Shown piece by piece: positions 15,466-23,373 of a DNA stretch of 36,430 nt (within the stretch, counting starts at the first letter, position 1; each line of letters opens with the position of its first letter). The position numbers and the translations under genes are program-made. The stretch spans positions 1-36,430 of the forward strand of contig VGVH01000002.1 of NCBI GenBank assembly GCA_016874095.1. The letters are read 5' to 3'. The notes under the pieces are model-generated. The model worked only from the letters and a program-made list of their open reading frames with translations, did not search any database and had not been told where the DNA came from. Source of the DNA: Gammaproteobacteria bacterium. GTDB taxonomy: Bacteria > Pseudomonadota > Gammaproteobacteria > Steroidobacterales > GCA-2729495.

Positions 15466-16402
15466 CTTGGCCGATTCGTTCGTCGATGAAGTAGCGGGGG
15501 CGGTGCTTCACTTCGAGATACACGCGCGCGAGGTATTCGCCGACCACGCCGATACACAGCAGCTGCATGCCGCCGAGGAAGTACATCGGGATCACGGTCG
15601 AGGCCCAGCCTGGAACGGCACTGTCGGTGCCGAAGCGGATCCATAGCACCCATGCAGTCATGAACACACTCGCGAGGACCGCGAGCGCACCGACGGCCGT
15701 GGTGGCGCGCAGCGGTGCCGCCGAGAACGAAGTCACGCCGTCGAGCGCCAGCGCCAGCATCCGCCGCAGCGGGTACTTCGACTCCCCGGCGCGGCGGGCA
15801 CTGCGCTCGTAGTCAACGGTGGCGGTGCGAAAGCCCAGCTGGGTCACGAGCCCGCGCAGGAAGAGATTCGTCTCGCGGTACTCGGCGAGGCAGTCGAGCG
15901 CGCGGCGGCTCAGCAGGCGGAAATCCCCATGATGCGGCACCAGCGCGACACCGATCCGGTTCATGGCCCGGTAGAAGAGCCCGGCGGTCAGGCGCTTGAA
16001 GACCGTGTCGCCGTCGCGCTTCGCGCGTACGCCGTAGACGATGTCGCAGCCGGCGCGGCAATGTTCGACCATCGTCGGCATCGCGCCGATGTTGTCCTGC
16101 AGGTCGGCGTCGATGCTGATGGCCGCGTCGGCACGGCTCTCCAGGAGGCCCGCGAGCAGCGCGACCTGGTGGCCCATGTTGCGCGACAGCCGGATGCCGG
16201 CGACGCGCGGATCGGCCGCCGCGAGCGTGCGAATCAGGCGCCAGGTGTCGTCGCAACTGCCATCGTCCACGAACAGGATGCGACTGCCGCCTGCGACCTG
16301 CCCCGCTGCCGTCATCGATGACAGGAGATCGATCAGCCGGCGCGCCGAATCCGGCAGCACCGCCTCCTCGTTGTAGCAGGGCACGACGATATCGATCCGC
16401 AT
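15452..16402 (-). CDS. GT2 family glycosyltransferase, polyprenyl-phosphate type
   Basis: A 316-residue GT2 enzyme of the DPM1/GtrB/ArnC kind, which transfers a sugar from a nucleotide donor to a lipid phosphate at the inner membrane. It begins MRIDIVVPCYNEE, with FVDDGSCDDTW for donor binding and ISIDADLQDN carrying the DxD-type metal site. Two C-terminal transmembrane helices (about 235-260 and 270-295) precede VYLEVKHRPRYF, a common ending of the family. The start at 16402 was chosen because it begins the GT-A fold directly; a longer frame runs into murI. It lies 52 nt after murI in the same direction. Its final codons and stop lie inside the arm of hairpin element 1. Confidence 0.88.
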   Translation of the reverse strand: MRIDIVVPCYNEEAVLPDSARRLIDLLSSMTAAGQVAGGSRILFVDDGSCDDTWRLIRTLAAADPRVAGIRLSRNMGHQVALLAGLLESRADAAISIDADLQDNIGAMPTMVEHCRAGCDIVYGVRAKRDGDTVFKRLTAGLFYRAMNRIGVALVPHHGDFRLLSRRALDCLAEYRETNLFLRGLVTQLGFRTATVDYERSARRAGESKYPLRRMLALALDGVTSFSAAPLRATTAVGALAVLASVFMTAWVLWIRFGTDSAVPGWASTVIPMYFLGGMQLLCIGVVGEYLARVYLEVKHRPRYFIDERIGQGQGG

Positions 16403-16454
16403 GTTGCCACCACAATAATCAAGCGCGGGGTCGCGCACCAGCGCGGCGGTGTCT

Positions 16455-17255
16455 TCAGGCAGCGCCGAGGTCGAGCACGGTGACGTCCGCTTCGCGTATC
16501 GCCTCGCCAAGAAAGGCGGCGCCGACCCGCGCGAACCGGCCCGCACCATCAGTGGCTTCGAAACGCACGCTGCCGGGGCCGCTGACGGCCAGTCCCATGG
16601 CAGCCACTTCAGCAGCCGTGGTTGCCGCCGAATCGACGATCCGCACCGCAGGCCCCGCGACGCGCGCGAGCACCTGGGCGAGCACCGGGAAATGGGTACA
16701 GCCGAGCAGGAGCACGTCCGGCGGCGTGGCCACGCCGAGCAACGGCTCGAGGTAGCGGTGGGCGACGCGCTCGGGGATATCGCCGTCGGTCCAGCCCTCC
16801 TCCGCCAGTGCGACGAAGAGCGGGCAGGCGGCCGATGTCACGCTGGCCGCGGGATCGAGCCGACGGATGGCGGCATCGTAGGCGCCCGCGCGCACCGTGC
16901 CCTCGGTGGCGATGACGGCGATTCGACCGCTGCGCGTGGCCGCGACCGCCGCGCGGGCTCCGGGCTCGACCACGCCGACAACGGGCAGCGGCGCAAGCCG
17001 CGTGCGCAGGTCCTCGAGCGCAATCGCGGAGGCCGTGTTGCAGGCAACCACCAGGCAGGAAAGCCCCTGCCGCAGGAGGGCATCGGCGGCCTGCCCGGCG
17101 TAGCGGACCACCGAGGCAGCGCTCTTGGTTCCGTACGGCAACCGTGCCGTATCGCCCAGGTAAGTGAAACGCGCGTCCGGCATGGCCTTGCGCAGCGCAC
17201 GCAGCACCGTGAGGCCGCCCACGCCCGAGTCGAACACGCCGATCGCACCGCTCAT
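16455..17255 (-). CDS. murI: Glutamate racemase
   Basis: A 266-residue glutamate racemase that supplies D-glutamate for peptidoglycan. The N-terminal IGVFDSGVGGLTVLRAL contains the conserved Asp9-Ser10. The two catalytic cysteines are Cys72 in ACNTAS and Cys186 in GCTHFP, and LGDTARLPYG is the usual substrate-region motif. Length fits the family. The start was placed at 17255 (MSGAIGVFDSG); upstream codons in the open frame lack homology. It is divergent from the DUF1838 gene with about 158 nt between starts and is followed by the glycosyltransferase. Confidence 0.95.
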   Translation of the reverse strand: MSGAIGVFDSGVGGLTVLRALRKAMPDARFTYLGDTARLPYGTKSAASVVRYAGQAADALLRQGLSCLVVACNTASAIALEDLRTRLAPLPVVGVVEPGARAAVAATRSGRIAVIATEGTVRAGAYDAAIRRLDPAASVTSAACPLFVALAEEGWTDGDIPERVAHRYLEPLLGVATPPDVLLLGCTHFPVLAQVLARVAGPAVRIVDSAATTAAEVAAMGLAVSGPGSVRFEATDGAGRFARVGAAFLGEAIREADVTVLDLGAA

Positions 17256-17413
17256 GCCGGGAGTCCGCAAGCTGCATCGAAGGGGGCGGAAAGGATAATC
17301 GATTCCACCTGCTGGTCGGGCCATTGACCGTGAATTCCGCTAAACTGCCGCCCCGCCGGTCGCATGGCCCGCAGGCATACGAACAACAAACCGCTCTGAC
17401 GAGGAAGTACCCG

Positions 17414-18289
17414 ATGGCGATCATCCCCTTTGAGACGAAGATCGATTTCAATAATCCGCGCTGGAACCGCGACGCCTGGGCGCGCATGCAGGCGGACATG
17501 AACTCCGACAACGAGCGCATCGGCCAGTGCAGCGGGCAGATCATCGCCGTGCGTCCGGGCGAGGCTCTGAAACCCTTCCTCGGCTTCCAGGTTTTCCTGG
17601 CAACACGCCTGCTGCCGCTGCCGGATGGCAACATCCGCCGCGTCAACAAGGAAGTGATCTTCTACACCAACCTGCAGCGCAACGGCCTGCCGGGCGACAT
17701 CATCGACGAATTCAAGAACCCGTTCACCGGCGAGACCAACAAGGTCGTGCACGTGTTCAACGACCCGTTCAACTACACGATCAGCGACTTTCTGATCCTG
17801 GCACCGGAGGACTTCCCCGGTTCCGAGAAGAAAGAGCCGCGCAAGTTCCCCCTGTTGTTCCCCTGGCAGGAACTCGACGCCGAGACAATCGTGCTGTCGA
17901 CCGACATGCACCTGAACTACCCGAACCCGCTGCAGCCGGACAAGTGGAAGCGCGAATCGAGCGGACCGAAGGCGCAGGTCACCGAGATGATGCGTTACTT
18001 CGTCAAGCGCAAGGATCTCGAAAACCCCAATCTGACGGCCGTGCCCTACGTCGGCACCTGGCATCGCATCACGCCCTGGCTGCCGTGGATGCTGATGGGC
18101 CAGACACCGGGCCACTGCATGTACGCCTCGACCATGACTGCCTTCCACACCATCGACAAGTTGCCGAAGCACGTCGTCGAGTTCGCGAAGAAGCACAAGC
18201 CGGACATACTCAAGGCGCCGACCGAGGACTACGGGCCGAGCCACTCGAGCCTCGAGCACTACTCCCGGCAGCAGACGCCGGCCGCCTGA
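17414..18289 (+). CDS. DUF1838 family protein (cytoplasmic)
   Basis: A 291-residue protein of the DUF1838 family, whose biochemical role is unknown. Family-like segments are NKEVIFYTNLQRNGLPGDII, EFKNPFTGETNKVVHVFNDP and YVGTWHRITPWLPWMLMG. The last aligns with SWARISGWQPFMEMG in the paralogue at 19240. No signal peptide is seen, unlike that paralogue. The start ATG at 17414 has GAGGAAG about 8 nt upstream, deciding it over the longer frame from 17324. Hairpin element 2 begins 11 nt after its stop. The genes that follow (flavodoxin-like reductase, exported DUF1838, epoxide-hydrolase-like) suggest a pathway for a small organic compound, which is inference. Confidence 0.85.
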   Translation: MAIIPFETKIDFNNPRWNRDAWARMQADMNSDNERIGQCSGQIIAVRPGEALKPFLGFQVFLATRLLPLPDGNIRRVNKEVIFYTNLQRNGLPGDIIDEFKNPFTGETNKVVHVFNDPFNYTISDFLILAPEDFPGSEKKEPRKFPLLFPWQELDAETIVLSTDMHLNYPNPLQPDKWKRESSGPKAQVTEMMRYFVKRKDLENPNLTAVPYVGTWHRITPWLPWMLMGQTPGHCMYASTMTAFHTIDKLPKHVVEFAKKHKPDILKAPTEDYGPSHSSLEHYSRQQTPAA

Positions 18290-18299
18290 CGCTTTGGCG

Positions 18300-18394
18300 C
18301 GTCAGGATGGCACGCGCGGCCCGGAAGCCCTTCCTCGGTCGGGGAAGTCTTACTCCCTCGGAAGGGCTTCCGGGCCGCGCGTGCCATCCTGACG
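18300..18394 (+). repeat. Hairpin element 2: perfect 35-bp stem, 25-nt conserved loop
   Basis: Arms 18300-18334 and 18360-18394 are perfectly complementary over all 35 positions. The 25-nt loop (18335-18359) has core GGGGAAGTCTTACTC. Compared with the minus-strand loop of element 1, the loops differ only at positions 3-4 (GG here, CC there) and 22-23 (CC here, GG there), which would pair with each other. No T run follows the stem. It lies between two co-directional genes, 11 nt after the DUF1838 stop. Confidence 0.9.
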
Positions 18395-18419
18395 TCAAAC
18401 GCCGGCGGTGAGCGCGTCC

Positions 18420-19172
18420 ATGCGGGTCCTGCTCGTCGTCGCCCATCCCGAACCGCAGTCGTTCAACGGCGCGATGCGGGATGTTGCCGTCGCGACGCTG
18501 GCGTCTGCCGGACACGCCGTAGACGTCCATGATCTCTACGCATCTGCCTTCAACCCGGTCGCGGGACCGGGTGATGTCACGCAGCGCGCCGACCCGCAGA
18601 AGTTCGACCTGGGTCGCGAACAGTTCCACGCCTCGGCCAACGGTCTGCTCGCAGGCGACATCCGCACGGAGATCGAGCGCCTGCGCGCAGCGGACCTGCT
18701 GATCCTGCAGTTCCCGCTCTGGTGGTACTCGGTACCTGCAATCCTCAAAGGCTGGATCGACCGGGTATTTGCCTACGGCTCGATCTACGCGCCCGGCAAG
18801 ACCTGGGACAACGGCATGATGCGCGGCAAGCGCGCGATGCTCGCCATTACCACGAGCGCTCCCGCCGAGACCTTCCTCCCCGACGGCAAGAACGGCGACC
18901 TGGAGCGGATGCTCTGGCCGCTGCACGCGGGCGTGTTCGGGGTCTGCGGCTACCAGGTGCTGCCACCCTTCGTGGCGCACGCCGTCGCCTACATCACGCC
19001 GGAAGCGCGGGCGAGGATCCTGGCGGACTACGCCGGACGTCTGCGCGGCGTACTTGAGGACAAACCGCTCTACTTCCATCCCCTGGAGGATTACGGACCC
19101 GACCGGCGGCTCAGGCCGGACGTCGAGCCGCGCACGCCCGCCCAGCACCGGGGACCGCGGCGCCACTGGTGA
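18420..19172 (+). CDS. NAD(P)H-dependent flavodoxin-fold oxidoreductase (quinone reductase-like)
   Basis: A 250-residue protein of the flavodoxin-like NAD(P)H dehydrogenase family (NQO1/MdaB type). MRVLLVVAHPEPQSFNGAM is the FMN/FAD phosphate-binding strand-loop. LLILQFPLWWYSVPAILKGW and IDRVFAYG form the flavin/quinone pocket segment of the family. Such enzymes reduce quinones or similar acceptors by two electrons. The C-terminus is Arg/Pro-rich. ATG 18420 gives the standard N-terminus; a GTG at 18408 would add four residues. It lies between two DUF1838 genes. Confidence 0.87.
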   Translation: MRVLLVVAHPEPQSFNGAMRDVAVATLASAGHAVDVHDLYASAFNPVAGPGDVTQRADPQKFDLGREQFHASANGLLAGDIRTEIERLRAADLLILQFPLWWYSVPAILKGWIDRVFAYGSIYAPGKTWDNGMMRGKRAMLAITTSAPAETFLPDGKNGDLERMLWPLHAGVFGVCGYQVLPPFVAHAVAYITPEARARILADYAGRLRGVLEDKPLYFHPLEDYGPDRRLRPDVEPRTPAQHRGPRRHW

Positions 19173-19239
19173 AGCGGGTCTCGACAGTCGGCTGTCCCGG
19201 GAGTAAAAAAACAACGACTGGCCAAAAGGCGGAGCACCC

Positions 19240-20220
19240 ATGAAGAAAAAGAACAGCCGCAGCTTCTACCAGCACCTGAGCCGCCGCGCCGCACTGGCGG
19301 GCCTGGCCATGGGCGGCGTCGGTCTCATGGCTGGCACGGCCCGGGCGGCGAAAGCGCCTCGTATCCACTCGCTCGACCTGGACGATCCGGCCGACAACTG
19401 CCGTGCGCTGATCAAGCTGCAGGCAGACCTCTGCGGCAAGGAAGCCATGGGCGGATTTCCCGGCACGGTCTGGGCGTGGATCCCCGGCGAGGGCAACCGG
19501 TTGCTGTTCAATACCTACGGCGTCGGCGTGAGTCGCGTGGAGTGGCGCGAGGATGAGAACGCCTGGCGCTTTTACCACCGTGAGGCGCTGCTCTACCTCG
19601 ATCCGAAATCCGGCGACGTGCTCGAGAGCTGGTACAACCCCTGGACCGAGCGGCAGGTCGAGGTGCTGCATATCCTCAACGACCATGTGAATCGCCTGTA
19701 CTCGCTCGCTCCCGGCGCGCGCTTCACCTTTCCGTGGCCCTACGAAGTCAATGGCGACGACATCGTCTTGCGCATCAGCGTATTCCGCTTCGAGGACAAC
19801 GTGATGGACCCGAAGCTCTACCCGCTGCACTCGCAGGACGCCAAGTACCAGACCACAGAGCTGTGGGGAATGATCGGCAGCCTGTCGGAAGTGCGCAACC
19901 CGGATGTGACCTCCGCGCACTGCGTGACCTCCTGGGCACGCATCTCCGGGTGGCAGCCGTTCATGGAGATGGGCAATCGTCCGGGCCAGACCGTCTACCA
20001 CAGCCACTCTTACAAGCTGATGAAGGGTCCTGCGCAGATTCCGCAGAAAGTGCGCGGCTGGCTCGAGAAAAAAGCCCCTGAGTACCTCGAGGCTCCGAAG
20101 GAGTGGACGCCACCCTCGGAAAGCATCGGCGTGTGGAACTACTCCAAGCGCCTGATCGACGAGCGCCGCGCCAAGGGACTCGCGCCCGGGCAGACGCCGT
20201 TCGCGTGGCCACGGAGCTGA
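19240..20220 (+). CDS. DUF1838 family protein with Tat signal
   Basis: A 326-residue DUF1838 protein with a twin-arginine signal: LSRRAALAGLAMGGVGLMAG and TARAA, cleavage probably after about residue 34. The mature part has LYLDPKSGDVLESWYNPWTE, VEVLHILNDHVN and SWARISGWQPFMEMGNRPG. It is homologous to the cytoplasmic copy at 17414, most clearly in the C-terminal half. Tat export normally means folding or cofactor loading before transport, hinting at a bound cofactor, though none is known for the family. It is followed after 3 nt by the epoxide-hydrolase-like gene and then a DUF1244 gene, so these three form an operon. Confidence 0.87.
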   Translation: MKKKNSRSFYQHLSRRAALAGLAMGGVGLMAGTARAAKAPRIHSLDLDDPADNCRALIKLQADLCGKEAMGGFPGTVWAWIPGEGNRLLFNTYGVGVSRVEWREDENAWRFYHREALLYLDPKSGDVLESWYNPWTERQVEVLHILNDHVNRLYSLAPGARFTFPWPYEVNGDDIVLRISVFRFEDNVMDPKLYPLHSQDAKYQTTELWGMIGSLSEVRNPDVTSAHCVTSWARISGWQPFMEMGNRPGQTVYHSHSYKLMKGPAQIPQKVRGWLEKKAPEYLEAPKEWTPPSESIGVWNYSKRLIDERRAKGLAPGQTPFAWPRS

Positions 20221-20223
20221 TCC

Positions 20224-20670
20224 GTGGCCGGTGGCACGAACAAGCCCCCGGCAGGCGTTGCACCCCGGCAAAACCCGCTGCTTGCGGATACCGAGCGCGC
20301 CAATGAGGCGCTGGTGCGCGGTTTTTGCGCCGCCTGGTCGGCGATGGATCCGGACGGCATCGTCAGCCACCTCGAGGACGACTGCGCCTACCAGATCTAC
20401 GAGGGCGGACCGGTCAAGCGCGGCAAAGCCGAGATCCACGCAACCCTGGTCGACTTCATGAAGCGCTGGCGCTCGATCGAGTTTCGCGTTTTCCGGCTGG
20501 CGGCGCTCGGCAGTTTCGTGCTCCACGAGCGCTGCGAGATCTACACCGGCCGTGATGGACACCCGGACTGGGAGTTCAACGTCACCGGCCTGCTCTGGAT
20601 TCCGAAAGGCCGGATCCGCCGCTGGCGCGACGACAGCCTGCCGGGCGCACGGCAGATATTCAGCACCTGA
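20224..20670 (+). CDS. SnoaL/limonene-epoxide hydrolase-like protein
   Basis: A 148-residue NTF2-fold protein resembling limonene-1,2-epoxide hydrolase. FCAAWSAMDPDGIVSHLEDD is the usual helical start. VLHERCEIY corresponds to the catalytic ERVD stretch, and the later RRWRDDSL matches the position of the third catalytic residue (Asp). If aligned this way the Arg and the last Asp are present, but the middle Asp is a Glu. The start is a GTG at 20224, 3 nt after the DUF1838 stop; the first 20 residues are poorly conserved and the true start may be further in. Hydrolysis of an epoxide is plausible but unproven. Confidence 0.75.
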   Translation: MAGGTNKPPAGVAPRQNPLLADTERANEALVRGFCAAWSAMDPDGIVSHLEDDCAYQIYEGGPVKRGKAEIHATLVDFMKRWRSIEFRVFRLAALGSFVLHERCEIYTGRDGHPDWEFNVTGLLWIPKGRIRRWRDDSLPGARQIFST

Positions 20671-20684
20671 AGGGAACGAACGGC

Positions 20685-20930
20685 ATGGACGAACAATTGC
20701 GCATCGAAGCGGAGGCCGCCGCCTTTCGCCGCCTGGTTGCGCATCTCGACGGCCGCAAGGACGTCCAGAATCTCGATCTCATGAACCTCGCCGGCTTCTG
20801 CCGCAACTGCCTTGCGAAATGGTATCGGGCCGGCGTGGAGGAACGCGGCGGGACACTCAGCGACGAAGCCGCGCGTGAACGCGTCTACGGCATGACCTAT
20901 GCCGAGTGGAAAGCGAAGCACCAGCGTTGA
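20685..20930 (+). CDS. DUF1244 family protein
   Basis: An 81-residue protein matching DUF1244, a small proteobacterial family of unknown function. The diagnostic stretch is FRRLVAHLDGRKDVQNLDLM followed by NLAGFCRNCLAKWY, with Cys39 and Cys42 as a likely metal or redox pair. MTYAEWKAKHQ is the conserved end. It starts 14 nt after the epoxide-hydrolase-like gene and ends the operon; a TPR pseudogene follows. Confidence 0.9.
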   Translation: MDEQLRIEAEAAAFRRLVAHLDGRKDVQNLDLMNLAGFCRNCLAKWYRAGVEERGGTLSDEAARERVYGMTYAEWKAKHQR

Positions 20931-20954
20931 TTTTCTGCGGGGCAGGAGATCCGT

Positions 20955-21837
20955 CATGAGGACCGGCGTGCTGCGCCGTCATCCCGACCACACCGGCGCC
21001 CTGCACCTGCACATCCATGCGGTCGAAGCCGTCGATGCGCGGCGGGCCGAATCCAGCGCCGACCGCATCCTGCGGCTCGCGCCCAACGCGGGCCACCTCG
21101 TGCACATGGCTTCGCACATCTACATGGGTGTCGGCCGCTACGCGGATGCCTACGCTTCCAATGCCATGGCGAACGATGCCGACAACCGTTACGTCGCCGC
21201 CTGTCACGCGCAGGGCTTCTACCCGCTCTTCTACCACCGCCACAACCAGCACTTCCTGACCTGGGCGGCCATGTTCCAGGGCCGGCGCGCAGCGGCGCTG
21301 GAGGCCGGACGCATGATCGGGCACGGGTTGACGCCGCAAGTGATCGCCGGTCCGTTCGCCGAGACCATCGAGCACCTGATGAGCCAGCCGCTCTGCGTGA
21401 TGGCGCGATTCGGCCAGTAGGATGCCATCCTCGCCGAGCCGGCGCCGCTCGCGGACTGACGCTTCAGCACGGCGGTGTGGCATTACGCCCGCGGCATGGC
21501 GTTCCGCTACAAGGGCAGCCTGCGCGCCGCACGCCGGGAACTTGCCGCAGTGGAAGCCGCTGCCGCTGGCGACGCCATGGCCGGCAAATAAGTGGGCTTC
21601 GGCCCGGCTGCCACGGTGCTCGGCATCGCTGCGGACGTGCTGGCTGGCGAGATCGCCGCAGCGCGCGGCGCCATGACCGATGCGATCGCCCGCAATCCCG
21701 AGAATGGCTACGCGCTGCACGGCCTGGCGGCAGCGCAGTCGGCGCTGGGCAAGGCAGGAGAAGCGGAGTCGACGAGGGAGAGGCTCGCCAGGGCGTGGCG
21801 TGACGCTGACGTCACGCTCACCTCATCGCGCTTCTGA
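20955..21837 (+). pseudogene. Remnant of a TPR-repeat protein, three in-frame stops
   Basis: One reading frame runs from about 20955 to 21837 and reads as the C-terminal part of a large TPR protein: GALHLHIHAVEA, APNAGHLVHMASHIYMGVGR, WHYARGMAFRYKG, PENGYALHGLAAAQSALGKA. The N-terminal part (probably about half of a 500-600 residue protein) is missing. Three stops interrupt it without changing frame: TAG 21418-21420, TGA 21457-21459 and TAA 21589-21591. The first stands where the family has Trp (RFGxWDxIL), so TGG to TAG is the likely change. No frameshift is seen, so decay is by point mutation. Its end overlaps the convergent peptidase gene by 15 nt. Confidence 0.8.
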
Positions 21838-23373
21838 TCGCCCCGGTTCTGCAGGCACTGTTGCGCGCGTACTCACTGCGAGCGTGGCGAGGTTTTCGGT
21901 CAGCAGTGTCTCGGTAAGCCTCACGAGCACGCCGAGCTGGCGGCGCGCGAGATCGGCATCGAAGCTCTCGATGCCAGGCGCCGTCGACCAGTAGGCGCTC
22001 ATGTCGGTGCTCGTGCCGTAGGCCGGCAGCCCGAGCTTCGGGCCGATTTCGCCGAGACCGACCCACGGGCCCTGGCGGCGGGCCGGCACCCGCAGTTCGG
22101 TTCGCGGCACAGCTTCGGCGCGGATGGCTTCGACGGCGGCCTCGACCAGCCGCGCATTGTCCTGCGCAAAGATCAACGTCTTTTCCGGGCGACCTGTGAG
22201 TTGCAATGCACCGTTCGCGCCGCCGAACTCGCGTTGGCCGAAATGCTCCACTCCGATGCTGGCGACGACACGCTCCATGATCTGCGGATTCTCCGCATAC
22301 CAGTCGACCAGATGGCGACCCGGGCTGTAGTGCTGGGGGTCGAGGACCACCAGGATCGAACGACGCCGCTCGAGCTGCGTGAGCTTCGCGAAGTAATCGA
22401 CGATGGCGAGCACGGTCAGCGCGCCGTTTTCCTGGGAGAGGTTCGGCCCGTCCGTGTGAGTGACAAGCATGACGAGCTCGTCCTTCGGCGTGCCGAAATC
22501 GCGACCGGGCAGGATGCCCGTCAGGAACCAGGGCTCGGCGCGCGCGGTCTCGGCAAGCAGACGCAAGGTTGCCTTGCTGCCCTGCGCTGCCGCAGCCTTC
22601 ACCATCGCGCCGGCATCGCGGTCGACGTGCAGGCCGGGCACGCCCACCGGCCGCGCATCGAGCAGCGGAAACGTGTAAAGGCCGCGAGCCCGCTCGGGTG
22701 ACAGGTCGTAGACGACGATCGCGCCCGCCGCACCGCTCCCCCGCAGCACGCTGTCCCAGCGCCCGAAACGGGTCGGGTAATTCACCTGGTACCACTGCTG
22801 CGAGGCGATGCCCGTCGCGCCCACGTCCGCCGTGACGAATTCCGCCGGAGGCGGTACGAATATCGCCGGAGGGGACTCGGGCAGCGACGGCACGCTGAAC
22901 ACGACGATGCGACCGGCCAGCTCGCCCGCCCGGTCGGCGTCGTAGAGCAGCAGTGGCGCGGTGACACCGTCTGCAGCCGTGGAGCCCGAATACGCCCAGT
23001 ACCCGGCGACTGGCACGGGCTTTCCGTCGATCGTGAGCGACCAGCGGTCGCTCGCCGGATCGTCGCTCGTGTGCCAGCGGTCGTACGGCGCCGGGAGGCG
23101 CGGCAGCAGGCGTACGCCGCGGTCGCGCAGCTCGCGTTCGACAAACTGGACATGCGAGCGCCAGGCAGGCGACCCGCCGAAGGTCGACCCGAGTCGCGCC
23201 TTCTCCTCGTTCCAGCGCTGCAGTACATTGGCCGACACGACCCAGCCGGCGTTGAACTCGCGTTCCCGGTGAGGTGGCGGGCTGCAGCCGACCGCGAGCA
23301 GGAGCGCCGCCACCACGGCGCCCGGTACCAGCCTTGCCAAGCCTGACCCGAGGTTTTCCACGGAATCTGCCAT
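21823..23373 (-). CDS. M28-like peptidase, lipoprotein
   Basis: A 516-residue predicted lipoprotein; the signal segment LVPGAVVAALLLAVGC ends in a lipobox with Cys30. The central part holds a protease-associated-like insert (LAGRIVVFSVPSLP, GAAGAIVVYDLSPERARGLY). A C-terminal M28-type catalytic region begins at LVMLVTHTDGPNLSQENGAL, where HTD gives the first metal ligands. The usual Glu-Glu pair is replaced by VLDPQHYSPG and the later ligands are hard to place, although GVEHFG and STDMSAYW may contribute. It is thus an aminopeptidase-like protein of uncertain activity, outside the cytoplasm. Its ATG overlaps that of the divergent DUF486 gene by 2 nt; a GTG or TTG 12-33 nt inside would relieve this while keeping the signal peptide. 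Confidence 0.8.
   Translation of the reverse strand: MADSVENLGSGLARLVPGAVVAALLLAVGCSPPPHREREFNAGWVVSANVLQRWNEEKARLGSTFGGSPAWRSHVQFVERELRDRGVRLLPRLPAPYDRWHTSDDPASDRWSLTIDGKPVPVAGYWAYSGSTAADGVTAPLLLYDADRAGELAGRIVVFSVPSLPESPPAIFVPPPAEFVTADVGATGIASQQWYQVNYPTRFGRWDSVLRGSGAAGAIVVYDLSPERARGLYTFPLLDARPVGVPGLHVDRDAGAMVKAAAAQGSKATLRLLAETARAEPWFLTGILPGRDFGTPKDELVMLVTHTDGPNLSQENGALTVLAIVDYFAKLTQLERRRSILVVLDPQHYSPGRHLVDWYAENPQIMERVVASIGVEHFGQREFGGANGALQLTGRPEKTLIFAQDNARLVEAAVEAIRAEAVPRTELRVPARRQGPWVGLGEIGPKLGLPAYGTSTDMSAYWSTAPGIESFDADLARRQLGVLVRLTETLLTENLATLAVSTRATVPAEPGRSEAR

Noticed and set aside
17324-17346. TTGACC and TAAACT upstream of the first DUF1838 gene as a promoter
   Set aside because: The spacer is only 11 nt, too short for sigma70.
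15371-18394. Hairpins as integron attC sites or a CRISPR array
   Set aside because: No conserved terminal core sites (GTT/AAC), no integrase, only two copies 3 kb apart, and no spacer-repeat periodicity.
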